Source: Lachnospiraceae bacterium (lineage in GTDB: Bacteria; Bacillota; Clostridia; Lachnospirales; Lachnospiraceae). Taken from it: a stretch of DNA of 64,000 nt. The position numbers and the translations under genes were made by a program. This document shows positions 28,283-36,795 of this stretch, one piece after another; within the stretch, counting starts at the first letter, position 1, and every line of letters begins with the position of its first letter. The stretch spans positions 1 through 64,000 of the forward strand of contig JAIDFQ010000041.1 in NCBI GenBank assembly GCA_029054245.1, read 5' to 3'. The notes under the pieces were generated by a model. The model ran no database searches. It was given only the letters and a program-made list of their open reading frames with translations, and was not told where the DNA came from.

Positions 28283-28317
28283 AGTATGTCTGCCTTTCTT
28301 TTTTGCTTTGAACGAAA

Positions 28318-29778
28318 TTATTCTGCATTTACCTTCACATAATCAGCAAGTTTCTGATTGCACTTATTCACGATGTTGTCATGCGTCGTCTGCTTGTCCT
28401 GTTCCCCCTGTGCAAATGCCACCATTTCTTCATCTATGATGGAGTTGATATCTCCTGTCACGATGTCGAAGGGCTCCTGTACATTGGGGTTAGACGCAAG
28501 AAGCTGATCCACTGCTGCCACGATTTCAGGATTCTCTGCCATATAAGTTTTCATCTTCTCTGTCTCATACAAATCCTTATTCATGGGGATATATCCGCTT
28601 GCCGTGCAGAAGTCATACTGTGCATCTTCCCCGCCCAGGTACTGCTGGAAAATCCATGCTGCTGTAAGCTCGTCTGCATCTCCCTTATCGAACATGACGA
28701 TTCCTGAACCGCCTACTGCTGTTCCGCCCTTATCAGACGCATTTACCTTCGGAAGGGGCGCTGTTGCCCATTCAAATTCATCTCCAATCAGTTCTTTCAA
28801 CTTTCCAATTCTTGCAGATGACATGATTGCCATTGCGGAAAGTTCCATTGCAAATTCTTCGTTGATGTTATCTTCTATAGGCTTATAGCCTCCTGTGGCA
28901 ATCACTTTCTCCCACTCATCCAGATAAGTCATAAGTGTGCCGTCTTCGCCGAAAGTAACCTTTGACATTAATCCAGCCCGTCCGCCTTCGTTGTCACCTA
29001 TAAAGTTATATTCGCCTTCACCGCCTACCCAGTTGACTAACTGATAGCGTTTTACCTGAACATTCAGACCATAGGTGGTCACTTCATCTCCATCCTTCTT
29101 TGTCAGCTTTTCAATTGCTTCTGCCATCTCCGCAATGGTCTTAGGCGGATTCTCCGGATCTAATCCTGCTTCCTCAAAGAGCCCCTTGTTATAATAAAGG
29201 AGAATCGTTGAGTTACTGAAAGGAATCGCACAGAGCTGATCCTTATAGGTAAAGGTACGTGCATTGTTTGCAATAATGGACTCTCTCGGAAGAATGATGT
29301 TCTCCCCCTTTGCATACATTTCCTCAGGGGATACAAAAAGATCATATCCCGAAATAGTGGGAATGCCTGCGCTTGCCACCTGGCAGATATCCGGGAAGTT
29401 CCCCCAGTCGCCTGCCTGTGCCAAGGTATTTAATTTTTCTGCTGTATTGGTTCCCTGGAAGCTGGGTGTTACGATGATTCCATACTCTTTTCCTACCGTA
29501 TCATTAAAATTGTTACATACGGTTTCAAGCGCATTGGCATTGGTTCCTTCCATGTGATGCCAGAAGCTGATTTCTATATCAGCATCGCTGATCCGCCCCA
29601 AAGCTCCTGCTGGTTCCTGTGCCTCATCCTGCTGGCTGTCGCCTTTGGGCTGTTCGCCTGTATCCAAAGCAGCTCCGGTGCTTTCTGGTTCCTTGACCTC
29701 CCCCGTATCTTTAGAGCCGCATGCAACTAAAGATAAGGTCATAACTACCGCCATTAATAGACTGATGAATCGTTTCAT
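28318..29778 (-). CDS. sugar ABC transporter substrate-binding lipoprotein
   Basis: 486 residues, with a lipoprotein signal ending LVACGS (Cys about residue 20) and a D/E/Q-rich linker. The mature protein is of the family 1 carbohydrate-binding type (IEISFWHHMEGTNANALETVCNNFN near 65-90, then VTPSFQGTN, LYYNKGLFEEAGLDPENPP near 200). Binding of an oligosaccharide or glycerol-phosphate-like ligand is typical. A strong GGAGG precedes it. Confidence 0.93.
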   Translation of the reverse strand: MKRFISLLMAVVMTLSLVACGSKDTGEVKEPESTGAALDTGEQPKGDSQQDEAQEPAGALGRISDADIEISFWHHMEGTNANALETVCNNFNDTVGKEYGIIVTPSFQGTNTAEKLNTLAQAGDWGNFPDICQVASAGIPTISGYDLFVSPEEMYAKGENIILPRESIIANNARTFTYKDQLCAIPFSNSTILLYYNKGLFEEAGLDPENPPKTIAEMAEAIEKLTKKDGDEVTTYGLNVQVKRYQLVNWVGGEGEYNFIGDNEGGRAGLMSKVTFGEDGTLMTYLDEWEKVIATGGYKPIEDNINEEFAMELSAMAIMSSARIGKLKELIGDEFEWATAPLPKVNASDKGGTAVGGSGIVMFDKGDADELTAAWIFQQYLGGEDAQYDFCTASGYIPMNKDLYETEKMKTYMAENPEIVAAVDQLLASNPNVQEPFDIVTGDINSIIDEEMVAFAQGEQDKQTTHDNIVNKCNQKLADYVKVNAE

Positions 29779-29821
29779 GTTTCTTCCTCCTTTTGTAATT
29801 GATTTATTTGTTGTAAATTGC

Positions 29822-30649
29822 TTACCCCTTCACCGAACCTGTCATCATTCCTCCCACAATCTGTTTCTGGAATACGATAAAAATAATCAGGGTCGGAACC
29901 ATTACCATTACAGATGCCGCCATAATGGGACCATAAATCGTGCCTCCATCTTTGGAGTTAAGCATGGTGATCCCAACCTGCACCGTGCGCATGGTATCTT
30001 TGTTTGTTACAAGCATCGGCCACAAATACGTATTCCATGTACTCACAAAAGAGGATATGAATACTGTGGCGATAACCGGTTTTGACAAAGGCAGCAGAAT
30101 GCTGGTAAAAAACCTTAAGTTTCCGCATCCGTCTGCTTTTGAAGCCTCATATAGTTCCTTTGAAAAAGACAGATAATACTGCCTGAACATAAAGATGTTC
30201 ATCACCGACACCAGAAACATTGTCATCATACCAAGATAGGTATCGGTAAGCCCAAGGGTGGCGACCGTCTTGTAATTGGTAATCAGCACCACATCTCCCG
30301 GTATCATCATGGTGGACATGCACAGCATGAACAAAAAGTTCTTTCCCTTAAATTCAAAAAATGCAAAGGAAAATGCTGCTAAGCTTGCCACGATCACGCG
30401 CACGAGGCTGGATCCCCCCGCCAGAATCAACGAGTTGAGCATATATCTTACCAGATGGGTCAGCCGAAGCGCTTCTTTATAATTTTTCCACTGAATCTGA
30501 TTCGGCAAAAGGTGCAGCTTCTTTGTCAGAATCTCCCTCTGCTCCATAAAGGAAATGGAAAATGCGTATAAAATAGGTGCAATGATGATAATACCCACAA
30601 GCAGACAAATAACCTGATAAAGTATGTTTTGGTACGTTTTCTTTTTCAT
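29822..30649 (-). CDS. carbohydrate ABC transporter permease (MalG/UgpE type)
   Basis: 275 residues, six membrane spans, with the EAA loop ELYEASKADGCGNLRFFTSILLPLSKPVI (about 160-190) that docks to the ATPase. It overlaps the preceding permease gene by four bases (ATGA). No ATPase gene is in the operon, as is usual for these importers in Bacillota, which share an MsmX-like ATPase. Confidence 0.94.
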   Translation of the reverse strand: MKKKTYQNILYQVICLLVGIIIIAPILYAFSISFMEQREILTKKLHLLPNQIQWKNYKEALRLTHLVRYMLNSLILAGGSSLVRVIVASLAAFSFAFFEFKGKNFLFMLCMSTMMIPGDVVLITNYKTVATLGLTDTYLGMMTMFLVSVMNIFMFRQYYLSFSKELYEASKADGCGNLRFFTSILLPLSKPVIATVFISSFVSTWNTYLWPMLVTNKDTMRTVQVGITMLNSKDGGTIYGPIMAASVMVMVPTLIIFIVFQKQIVGGMMTGSVKG

Positions 30650-31506
30650 GAATAATGTACCCCCTTTTTCTCAAAGGAAAAACTGATCAACGTAGCAATG
30701 AGCGTAAATAAAAAGGTAATCACTGCCGCCGCATATGCATCATTATAGCTCATGTTGCTGAAAGCCTGTTTGTACATATAGTAAATCATGGTTGAAGTGG
30801 ACCCCTTAGGCCCGCCTTCTGTCAGAATGATCGGAAGTCCCGCCATAATAATATTCTTTGCAAGAGACGTACAGATTAAGAAAAATACGGTAGGTGAGAT
30901 CAAAGGAAGAATGACCTTGGTCACCTTTTTGTAAAGACTCGCCCCATCAATATCTGCGCTTTCTAAAAGTTCCCCCGGAACCCCGCGGATTGCCGCAAGC
31001 AAAAATAAGAAATTAAATCCGATATTCATCCAGACAGAAATAAAACTCATGGAGACCATGGCATACTTGGCGTCGTTAAGCCAGTTGATTTTTGTCCCCA
31101 GCAATTTATTGATCAGCCCCACATTGGGATTGTACATGATCTTGAAAATCATTGCCGTAACAGACATTGACATCGCCATCGTCAATGAGAACATGGTCTC
31201 ATAGATAGATGAAGTTCTGGTCTTTCTATTGGCAAGCACGGCAAGGATCAGTGCAATGAAAATCGCAAGAGGCGATGCCAGAATCACGTACACAAGAGTG
31301 TTCCATATAGAACGCAGAAATGCCGGATCTGTAAGAACATGGATGTAATTGTCTAACCCGGCAAACGCTTTTACTTTGCCGTCCGCACTGACCGTGAAAA
31401 AAGTTAAGCCAATGGTCCTTAAAAAGGGATAGAAGGAAAACACCGCAAAATAAATCAGCGCTGGCAATAAATATATATAGGGTTCTATCTTTCTTAATCT
31501 CTTCAT
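30646..31506 (-). CDS. carbohydrate ABC transporter permease (MalF/UgpA type)
   Basis: 286 residues from MKRLRKIEPYIYLLPALIYF (ATG at 31506, AGGAG seven bases upstream). An in-frame extension to 31575 would run into the preceding gene and lacks a ribosome binding site. Six spans, with the EAA loop ELLESADIDGASLYKKVTKVILPLISPT. It starts 11 bases after the ADP-ribosylglycohydrolase-family gene. Confidence 0.93.
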   Translation of the reverse strand: MKRLRKIEPYIYLLPALIYFAVFSFYPFLRTIGLTFFTVSADGKVKAFAGLDNYIHVLTDPAFLRSIWNTLVYVILASPLAIFIALILAVLANRKTRTSSIYETMFSLTMAMSMSVTAMIFKIMYNPNVGLINKLLGTKINWLNDAKYAMVSMSFISVWMNIGFNFLFLLAAIRGVPGELLESADIDGASLYKKVTKVILPLISPTVFFLICTSLAKNIIMAGLPIILTEGGPKGSTSTMIYYMYKQAFSNMSYNDAYAAAVITFLFTLIATLISFSFEKKGVHYS

Positions 31507-31516
31507 ACTGCTTCTC

Positions 31517-32539
31517 CTATCGTGCCGAAACACAGGTTGTGATATCATCTGCCATAGCGGCAATATCAAATCCATTTACCGACTGGATAAGATCCAGATA
31601 TTTCTCCATTTCCACAGTGCTTCCGCACAGTGCACCTAAAACTGCCCCCGTCATAGAAGCGATTGTGTCCGTGTCAGAACCAATATTCACTGCTGCTACG
31701 ACTGCTTCCATTAAGTCTCCCTTTGCCGCTATGATAATGCCGAAGACTGCCGGAACTGCCTCCGATACATGCAGACCACTGCCAACCAGATCCGCAATCT
31801 CTGTGGTCGCTTCATCCAGGCTCCCGGCTGTAAGTCCAATCTGGATTGCCAGCTTCATTCTCTTTTGTACACTGGGACCTGCCAGGACTGTACAACTTCC
31901 CTTACTTAACTCTGCCCCGCGCTTTGCACCGTAAAGTCCTGCCTGTACCACAGAATAGAGATTGCTCTCCTCCCGCAAGGCTTCGCTTACCGCTGCCGCT
32001 ATCGCACAAGCGCCTTCAATGGATAAATTGTTGTTGTGCGTCGGTCTGCATATGGTAATAGCCGCCTTCACGGCTTCCTCCACATCTCCTGGATTGAACA
32101 ATCCGGCTGGCGCAATTTTCATGGCGGAACCATTGGATGCCTTTGCATTGTCACAGCAGATAAATGCGTACGGATTGACGGTTTCTATTCCTTTGATTTT
32201 TTCCACCGCCGCCCTTGTGGTAGGACCTGCATACTTATCATAAAAAGCCTGATCCTCTGCCCAGCTTAAAAGCGCCTGATTCGCTGTCTTTTCGTCAATG
32301 ATACCGTTCCTGTCAAGAATCGCCCGGGCTGTATAATAAGTCAGACTAAAATCATCCGTCACACTTCCCGCTTTCGCCCCTCTTGCAAAGGTGTCATCCG
32401 GCGGCGGAATGATGTCCCGCACAGTGCCGCCGAAACGCTCTTTAATCTGCTCCTTTGTCCGCAATTCTGTAGCTGCTCCCATAGCATCTCCAACGGCTGC
32501 GCCCAATAAACATCCGAATATCTTTTTTTTCAGTTCCAT
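31517..32539 (-). CDS. ADP-ribosylglycohydrolase (ARH/DraG)-family hydrolase
   Basis: 340 residues. The two metal-binding parts of the ARH/DraG fold are seen: GDAMGAATE near the N terminus and GSVTDDFSLTYY (about 58-69), and GSDTDTIASMTGAVLGA near residue 287. Members hydrolyse N- or O-glycosidic bonds of ADP-ribose, and many bacterial ones work on unknown ribosides. As first gene of an operon with a sugar importer and sugar-phosphate enzymes it is more probably a catabolic N-glycosidase than a protein de-modifying enzyme. It begins after a strong AAAGGAGG. Confidence 0.88.
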   Translation of the reverse strand: MELKKKIFGCLLGAAVGDAMGAATELRTKEQIKERFGGTVRDIIPPPDDTFARGAKAGSVTDDFSLTYYTARAILDRNGIIDEKTANQALLSWAEDQAFYDKYAGPTTRAAVEKIKGIETVNPYAFICCDNAKASNGSAMKIAPAGLFNPGDVEEAVKAAITICRPTHNNNLSIEGACAIAAAVSEALREESNLYSVVQAGLYGAKRGAELSKGSCTVLAGPSVQKRMKLAIQIGLTAGSLDEATTEIADLVGSGLHVSEAVPAVFGIIIAAKGDLMEAVVAAVNIGSDTDTIASMTGAVLGALCGSTVEMEKYLDLIQSVNGFDIAAMADDITTCVSAR

Positions 32540-32581
32540 AGTTCACCTCCTTTAGATTACGCATCTTTTTTCTTAAATCAT

Positions 32582-32610
32582 ATTTTATATAAAAGCCCTC
32601 TCCATAGCAA
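32582..32610 (-). promoter_or_regulatory. promoter of the sugar-uptake operon
   Basis: TTGCTA (32610-32605) and TAAAAT (32587-32582) on the minus strand with 17 bases between. Just upstream, around 32637-32650, ATGCCATGGTAT is a near-perfect palindrome that might be an operator, for instance for the GntR protein encoded at 35053-35790. Confidence 0.55.
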
Positions 32611-32743
32611 ATCGTACACGGATTATTCCGGCAAAATGCCATGGTATTCTCCATTTTTCCTTATATTTTCTCTTTTTTTCTAACTATTTTATATCAACTT
32701 ACTTTTTGCTGGTGCCATATACTGTTATCATGCCCGCCGTATA

Positions 32744-32772
32744 TTGACCAAACTGCAAAAGCATGCCATAAT
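32744..32772 (+). promoter_or_regulatory. promoter of the zinc-ribbon gene
   Basis: TTGACC at 32744-32749 and CATAAT at 32767-32772 with a 17-base spacer, 47 bases before the ATG at 32820. Confidence 0.6.
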
Positions 32773-32819
32773 AAATCCATACCAAATACGAAAAACTCAG
32801 CAGACTGGAGGATAATAAA

Positions 32820-34724
32820 ATGTTTTGTACTCATTGCGGGAAAAAAATAGATGATCATGCAAAGTTCTGCAACTATTGCGGAACCCAGGTGCAGACCACC
32901 TTGCCTTCCGGCACGCCATCTCCGGAAGTATCCACACCCTCAATTCCAAAGAAAGGCATTTCCACGGTTTTCATCGGCGCTGTTTGCGCCGCCGTCCTGA
33001 TAGTCGCGGTCATAGCAGGCAGTGTACTATATTTCACTTCGCGGAACAATGACCGCGCGGACGAAACAACCGTTTCTTCGGAAAGAACGGAAAAGGAAAG
33101 CGAGACCGAAAAAGATGAGACATCAACGCATGAGACGGATGTCAAAGAAGAACCCAAGGCTGCCTCTGCGACAGCCGAACTGCTCCAGAACTATCTGGAG
33201 ACAGATCTGATCCCTCAATACGGCGCCGCTAACCTGGGAGCGCAGACAAAAACCTTTGATTATGACAACGTATATACGGAAGAATCTGAGAATCAATTTT
33301 GGACAGCCTCCGCCGGCCTATCCGACGCCAAAATCTACGATCTTGATCAAGATGGAAAGGAAGAACTGCTCGTCTTTCTTCTGACCGAAGAAGATATTAC
33401 TTTGTGCATTTACGAAGCAGAGAACGGCGAAGTTCGTCAGACAGTTGCGTATCCTCAAAAACGTTACTCCGACATGAACGGTTTTAATCTTTCCTGGTCG
33501 CTGTTTCTTGCTAACGGAACTCCTTATCTGTTCTGCCAGGATCTTCAATACGGTATCATCTTTGATTTCGCTGACACAAACGCCGGATTGTACCGTTATG
33601 ATGGCAGTTCGCTGACTTCGCCTCTGGTCATTGAACAGACAGCTGGCGGCTCATCAGATTTTGAATATACGGCTTATCAATATAGCCCCGAAGGAGAACT
33701 GCTGGATGTGGAAGTCATTTATGACGAAAACATCGCGTACCAGCAGGAGGATCCGCTGGAATACTACTTTCAACGTATCGCCGCGCTTTTTGACGCATAC
33801 GGGATTCATCTGGACAGTGAAGCTGCCTCACAGGAAGGAGCGGATATTTACCAGGGCGTCGCTAAGATGGACGGATATGAGACGCTCCTTGCGCTTGAAA
33901 TGTGGGGTGACTACCGCCAACAGGACGATTCCTATTTTGTCGTGTACCACTTTAACGATTTTGACAGCCCGTTGTCCTTCTACAGACGTTTTCTCGCCGG
34001 AGAGGAAACCGTGCAAATACGGGAAGGTGCATGGTACAACAACGGCGGGCAGTCGGAATGGTCCCTGAACGATATCCTAAGCGAACTTACAAACACATAT
34101 CTGGAAGGGCGTGACCGCCGCCCCTATGTCGAATATGCTTATTTAGATTGCGGCGGGGACGGTGTGGATGAGCTTGCTATCCGTTTTGTAGGCCTTGACC
34201 TTTATTCAGAGGATGATAACAGCAATTTAACCATGATTATTACCTGCAGCGGCAGCACACCTGAAGTCGTATATTCCTGCGAGTCGTGGGCTAGAAGTTA
34301 TACAGAGCCCCGATACCACGGATGTATCCCAAGCAGCGGTTCCGGCGGTGCAGGCGATCATTTCTTTGGTCTGGAATATCTGGACGGCAACGGCGATCTG
34401 TATACTGTATATGCTGCTGAAATTTTGGGCGGTACATGGTTTAGAGATCTGGAGGAAGATGCCTATGATACCGTCTTTGACTCCATCGACCCAAGTGCTG
34501 ACGTCACCTATTATCAGATAAACGGCGCAGACTACTTTGTCATGCATTCCTATGATGCATCCATTGATTCTCTATGCCAGGAATATATATCCCTATGTGA
34601 ACAAAAGGGCATGCGCTTTATCTCTGAAGACGAAGTCAACGAGCTGATCATGCAATACGCAAAAGACCTGGGTATCGAGGATGCCTGGTTAGACGAGGAA
34701 GATCTGTCCTGGGGGATGTTCTAA
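32820..34724 (+). CDS. zinc-ribbon membrane-anchored protein with large external domain
   Basis: 634 residues. An N-terminal zinc ribbon (CTHCGKK...CNYCGT, 3-21) is followed by a P/S-rich linker, a membrane span (about 47-70), an acidic S/T/E stretch and then a 530-residue external region. The last part contains repeated short D-x-D-x-D-G motifs (DLDQDGKEELLVF about 174, DCGGDGVDELAI about 443, LDGNGDLYTVY about 522), like calcium-binding FG-GAP or dockerin-type loops. GGAGG precedes the start. Function unknown; it could be a cell-surface sensor or structural protein. Confidence 0.82.
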   Translation: MFCTHCGKKIDDHAKFCNYCGTQVQTTLPSGTPSPEVSTPSIPKKGISTVFIGAVCAAVLIVAVIAGSVLYFTSRNNDRADETTVSSERTEKESETEKDETSTHETDVKEEPKAASATAELLQNYLETDLIPQYGAANLGAQTKTFDYDNVYTEESENQFWTASAGLSDAKIYDLDQDGKEELLVFLLTEEDITLCIYEAENGEVRQTVAYPQKRYSDMNGFNLSWSLFLANGTPYLFCQDLQYGIIFDFADTNAGLYRYDGSSLTSPLVIEQTAGGSSDFEYTAYQYSPEGELLDVEVIYDENIAYQQEDPLEYYFQRIAALFDAYGIHLDSEAASQEGADIYQGVAKMDGYETLLALEMWGDYRQQDDSYFVVYHFNDFDSPLSFYRRFLAGEETVQIREGAWYNNGGQSEWSLNDILSELTNTYLEGRDRRPYVEYAYLDCGGDGVDELAIRFVGLDLYSEDDNSNLTMIITCSGSTPEVVYSCESWARSYTEPRYHGCIPSSGSGGAGDHFFGLEYLDGNGDLYTVYAAEILGGTWFRDLEEDAYDTVFDSIDPSADVTYYQINGADYFVMHSYDASIDSLCQEYISLCEQKGMRFISEDEVNELIMQYAKDLGIEDAWLDEEDLSWGMF

Positions 34725-34767
34725 ATAATGCTTTCATCCGCTAGAAATATGCGCCGCAAGGCACACT

Positions 34768-34812
34768 AAAAAACCGCAGCTTTCAAGATTTCTCTTAAAA
34801 GCTGCGGTTTAA
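34768..34812 (+). terminator. intrinsic terminator after the zinc-ribbon gene
   Basis: AAACCGCAGCTTT and AAAGCTGCGGTTT pair perfectly around a 14-base loop, starting 47 bases after the stop codon. The T-run is short, but the A-rich/T-rich flanks fit. Confidence 0.75.
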
Positions 34813-34858
34813 ATGACAATAAGCTGGCTCACAGCGCGTGACAACGTTTGTTGCTAAA

Positions 34859-34981
34859 TCAGCCAAACCGGCACATACCAATTTTTTTCATCCACAGGAA
34901 GTAGATCATTTGCCATACGGTTGAACAAGCGCGATAATAAGTCTCCCAGTCGATGTTCTTATCTGCGTATAGTTCTGGCAT
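34859..34981 (-). pseudogene. short reading frame, perhaps a gene remnant
   Basis: On the minus strand a 40-codon frame (MPELYADKNIDWETYYRAC...) follows an AGAGG four bases upstream and ends in TGA. The same frame stays open upstream to about 35050 (GRERTVLGLNRIYQRIFRG). The composition is protein-like (aromatic residues, mixed charge) but I do not recognise a family. It may be the 3' end of a lost gene between a terminator and the GntR gene, or a genuine small protein. Confidence 0.3.
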
Positions 34982-35052
34982 GGAACCTCTGAATATCCGC
35001 TGATAAATCCTATTAAGCCCAAGCACAGTCCGCTCCCTGCCCTTAGGACTGA

Positions 35053-35790
35053 CTAATCAATACTGATGGACCGCACCCAGATTCCGTTTACATCTGAACT
35101 TTCATAGTCCTTACAGTATTCAATAGGTACATCATGGGAATCGTAAGTAACTCTTCTCACGTACAAAATAGGATCTCCCTCCTCTACCTTAAAGTAGGAG
35201 GAAAGTTCCTCGTCCGCACGGATTGCACGGAACCGCTCATCCACATAGCTGAGCACCAGCCCTGCTTTCCGCTGCAGGACATCATATAAAGAATATTCAT
35301 TCAGGTTTTCCTTTTCAAAATCAATTCCCGCTACTCGTTCTCCCGGCAGAAAGGATTTCTGAAATGCCACGCAGACCTCATTTAAATATCTCAGCCTCCC
35401 AATCATCACCACCTTGCCCCCTTCTGCAATCTGCAGGTAGGATGCAAGGGCTTTATCCGCCTTGATTTCTTTAATTTCGATGACCTTGGAGTGCGCCTTT
35501 GCCGTCTTGGATACCACGTTGGAGCTGAATCCCGCCACCCTGCGGTAGCTGTACGCCTTGGTAGCAATTTCCTGCACGAAGGTGCCCTTCCCCTTCTCTG
35601 TGCGCAATATTCCTTTTGCCACCAGATCATCAATCGCCTTGCGCACGGTAAGACGGCTCACATTGTATTCCTTCGCATAATCACTCTGCTTGGGAATCAT
35701 ATCCCCAGGCTCATAAACGCCGCCCAAAATATCCTCAACAATATCTTCCTTAATCTGCTTATGCTTTGGTCCAATGTTTCTTTTTTCCAT
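35053..35790 (-). CDS. GntR-family regulator with UTRA effector domain (HutC type)
   Basis: 245 residues. Winged helix-turn-helix at 5-75 (GDMIPKQSDYAKEYNVSRLTVRKAIDDLVAKGILRTEKGKGTFV is the whole signature region, quoted here in parts: SRLTVRKAI and GKGTFV). The UTRA domain (about 90-240) ends DDVPIEYCKDYESS-like (here DVPIEYCKDYE), and such domains bind sugar phosphates or similar metabolites. The nearest sugar operon begins at 32539, one gene away, so it is a candidate regulator for it. Confidence 0.9.
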   Translation of the reverse strand: MEKRNIGPKHKQIKEDIVEDILGGVYEPGDMIPKQSDYAKEYNVSRLTVRKAIDDLVAKGILRTEKGKGTFVQEIATKAYSYRRVAGFSSNVVSKTAKAHSKVIEIKEIKADKALASYLQIAEGGKVVMIGRLRYLNEVCVAFQKSFLPGERVAGIDFEKENLNEYSLYDVLQRKAGLVLSYVDERFRAIRADEELSSYFKVEEGDPILYVRRVTYDSHDVPIEYCKDYESSDVNGIWVRSISID

Positions 35791-35852
35791 ACCCTGACAT
35801 CCTCACTGGATTTTCTGTTTGAAACAATTCCTTCCCCACGTAATCCGCGGCA

Positions 35853-36110
35853 TTACTGCCCGGCAGAGGGCTGCGCCTGTACACACCTGCCCGCAATGGT
35901 TTCCGGCAGCACCGCAGATAAGACAATGTTGGCGTTTTCCATCACGATAATGGCTCTGGTGCGCCTTCCCTGGGTGGCATCAATCACCGTTCCCTGGTCC
36001 TTGCCGTTTTGGATCATGCGCTTCGCCGGTGCCGAATCCGGGCTGATGACTGCGATAATCTTATAACGATTCACAAAGTTTCCAAATCCTATGTTGATCA
36101 GTTGTTCCAT
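35853..36110 (-). CDS. remA: RemA-like DNA-binding protein
   Basis: 85 residues. LINIGFGNFVNRYKIIAVISPDSAPAKRM and IDATQGRRTRAIIVM (in two parts, about 4-32 and 43-57) match RemA (DUF370), a Bacillus ring-forming DNA-binding regulator of biofilm matrix and osmoprotection genes. In clostridia remA normally lies between yicC and gmk; here it stands instead 62 bases before a GntR gene, so it may be a second copy. Confidence 0.9.
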   Translation of the reverse strand: MEQLINIGFGNFVNRYKIIAVISPDSAPAKRMIQNGKDQGTVIDATQGRRTRAIIVMENANIVLSAVLPETIAGRCVQAQPSAGQ

Positions 36111-36168
36111 TTGCGCTGCCCTTCCTTACCATTCATTTTCCTTATCATAATATAAAGAAATGGTTTCG

Positions 36169-36708
36169 TCAAACAAACGCCTTACAATTCTTCCTATGCG
36201 CCTTTATTTTCTTTACCGCCCAGGTATAATGACTTGCCGTGTCGGAAACAAAATAAGCGCCCAGCGCGTTGTTTCCTGCCCACTGGTAGATTCCTTTTGA
36301 AAACAGCTCTTCATTTGTGAATGTTTCCGCCAGCTCCATCACTTTTCTGTGGGACTCATCCAGCATTACCTTTGCCTCTTCCAAATCAGTATCCTGATGT
36401 TTTTGCCAAAACCATTCATTCATCTTCCCGTAATTCTTCCAATTATATGGTTTGGGTAAGAACGGCTTACTGACACCCGCCTGATTGGATGTGACAAAAT
36501 CCAGCAGAAGCTGATGCCATTCGTAAAGATGTATCAGCACATCGCGAAGGTTCTTATCCCTTTTCCAGTGCGCCTCCTTCTTGCTGTCATCAAACTGAAA
36601 GGGGGTAGATAATTCCTTTTCTGATAGCGATGCAATCAATGCCTTTAATTCCTTGTAATTTGCTTCTGCTGCATTTAACAAATCTGTTTTTGATGTTGGT
36701 CTTCCCAT
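36169..36708 (-). CDS. ClbS/DfsB-family four-helix-bundle protein
   Basis: 179 residues from MGRPTSKTDLLNAAEANYKEL (ATG at 36708, GGAGG nine bases upstream). The N-terminal GRPTSK start, LIHLYEWHQLLLDF and SHYTWAVKKIKAH near the end are typical for the DfsB/ClbS (DUF1706) family of DinB-like bundles. ClbS is a colibactin self-resistance protein, but most members have no known role. It lies next to a WYL regulator on the same strand. Confidence 0.85.
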   Translation of the reverse strand: MGRPTSKTDLLNAAEANYKELKALIASLSEKELSTPFQFDDSKKEAHWKRDKNLRDVLIHLYEWHQLLLDFVTSNQAGVSKPFLPKPYNWKNYGKMNEWFWQKHQDTDLEEAKVMLDESHRKVMELAETFTNEELFSKGIYQWAGNNALGAYFVSDTASHYTWAVKKIKAHRKNCKAFV

Positions 36709-36795
36709 GTTTCTTTTCCTCCGTAAACGAATATTTAACACTCACTTTATATAAGTTTACAGGTCTCACCCTGACACCCTATGTCAGGGTTTCTT

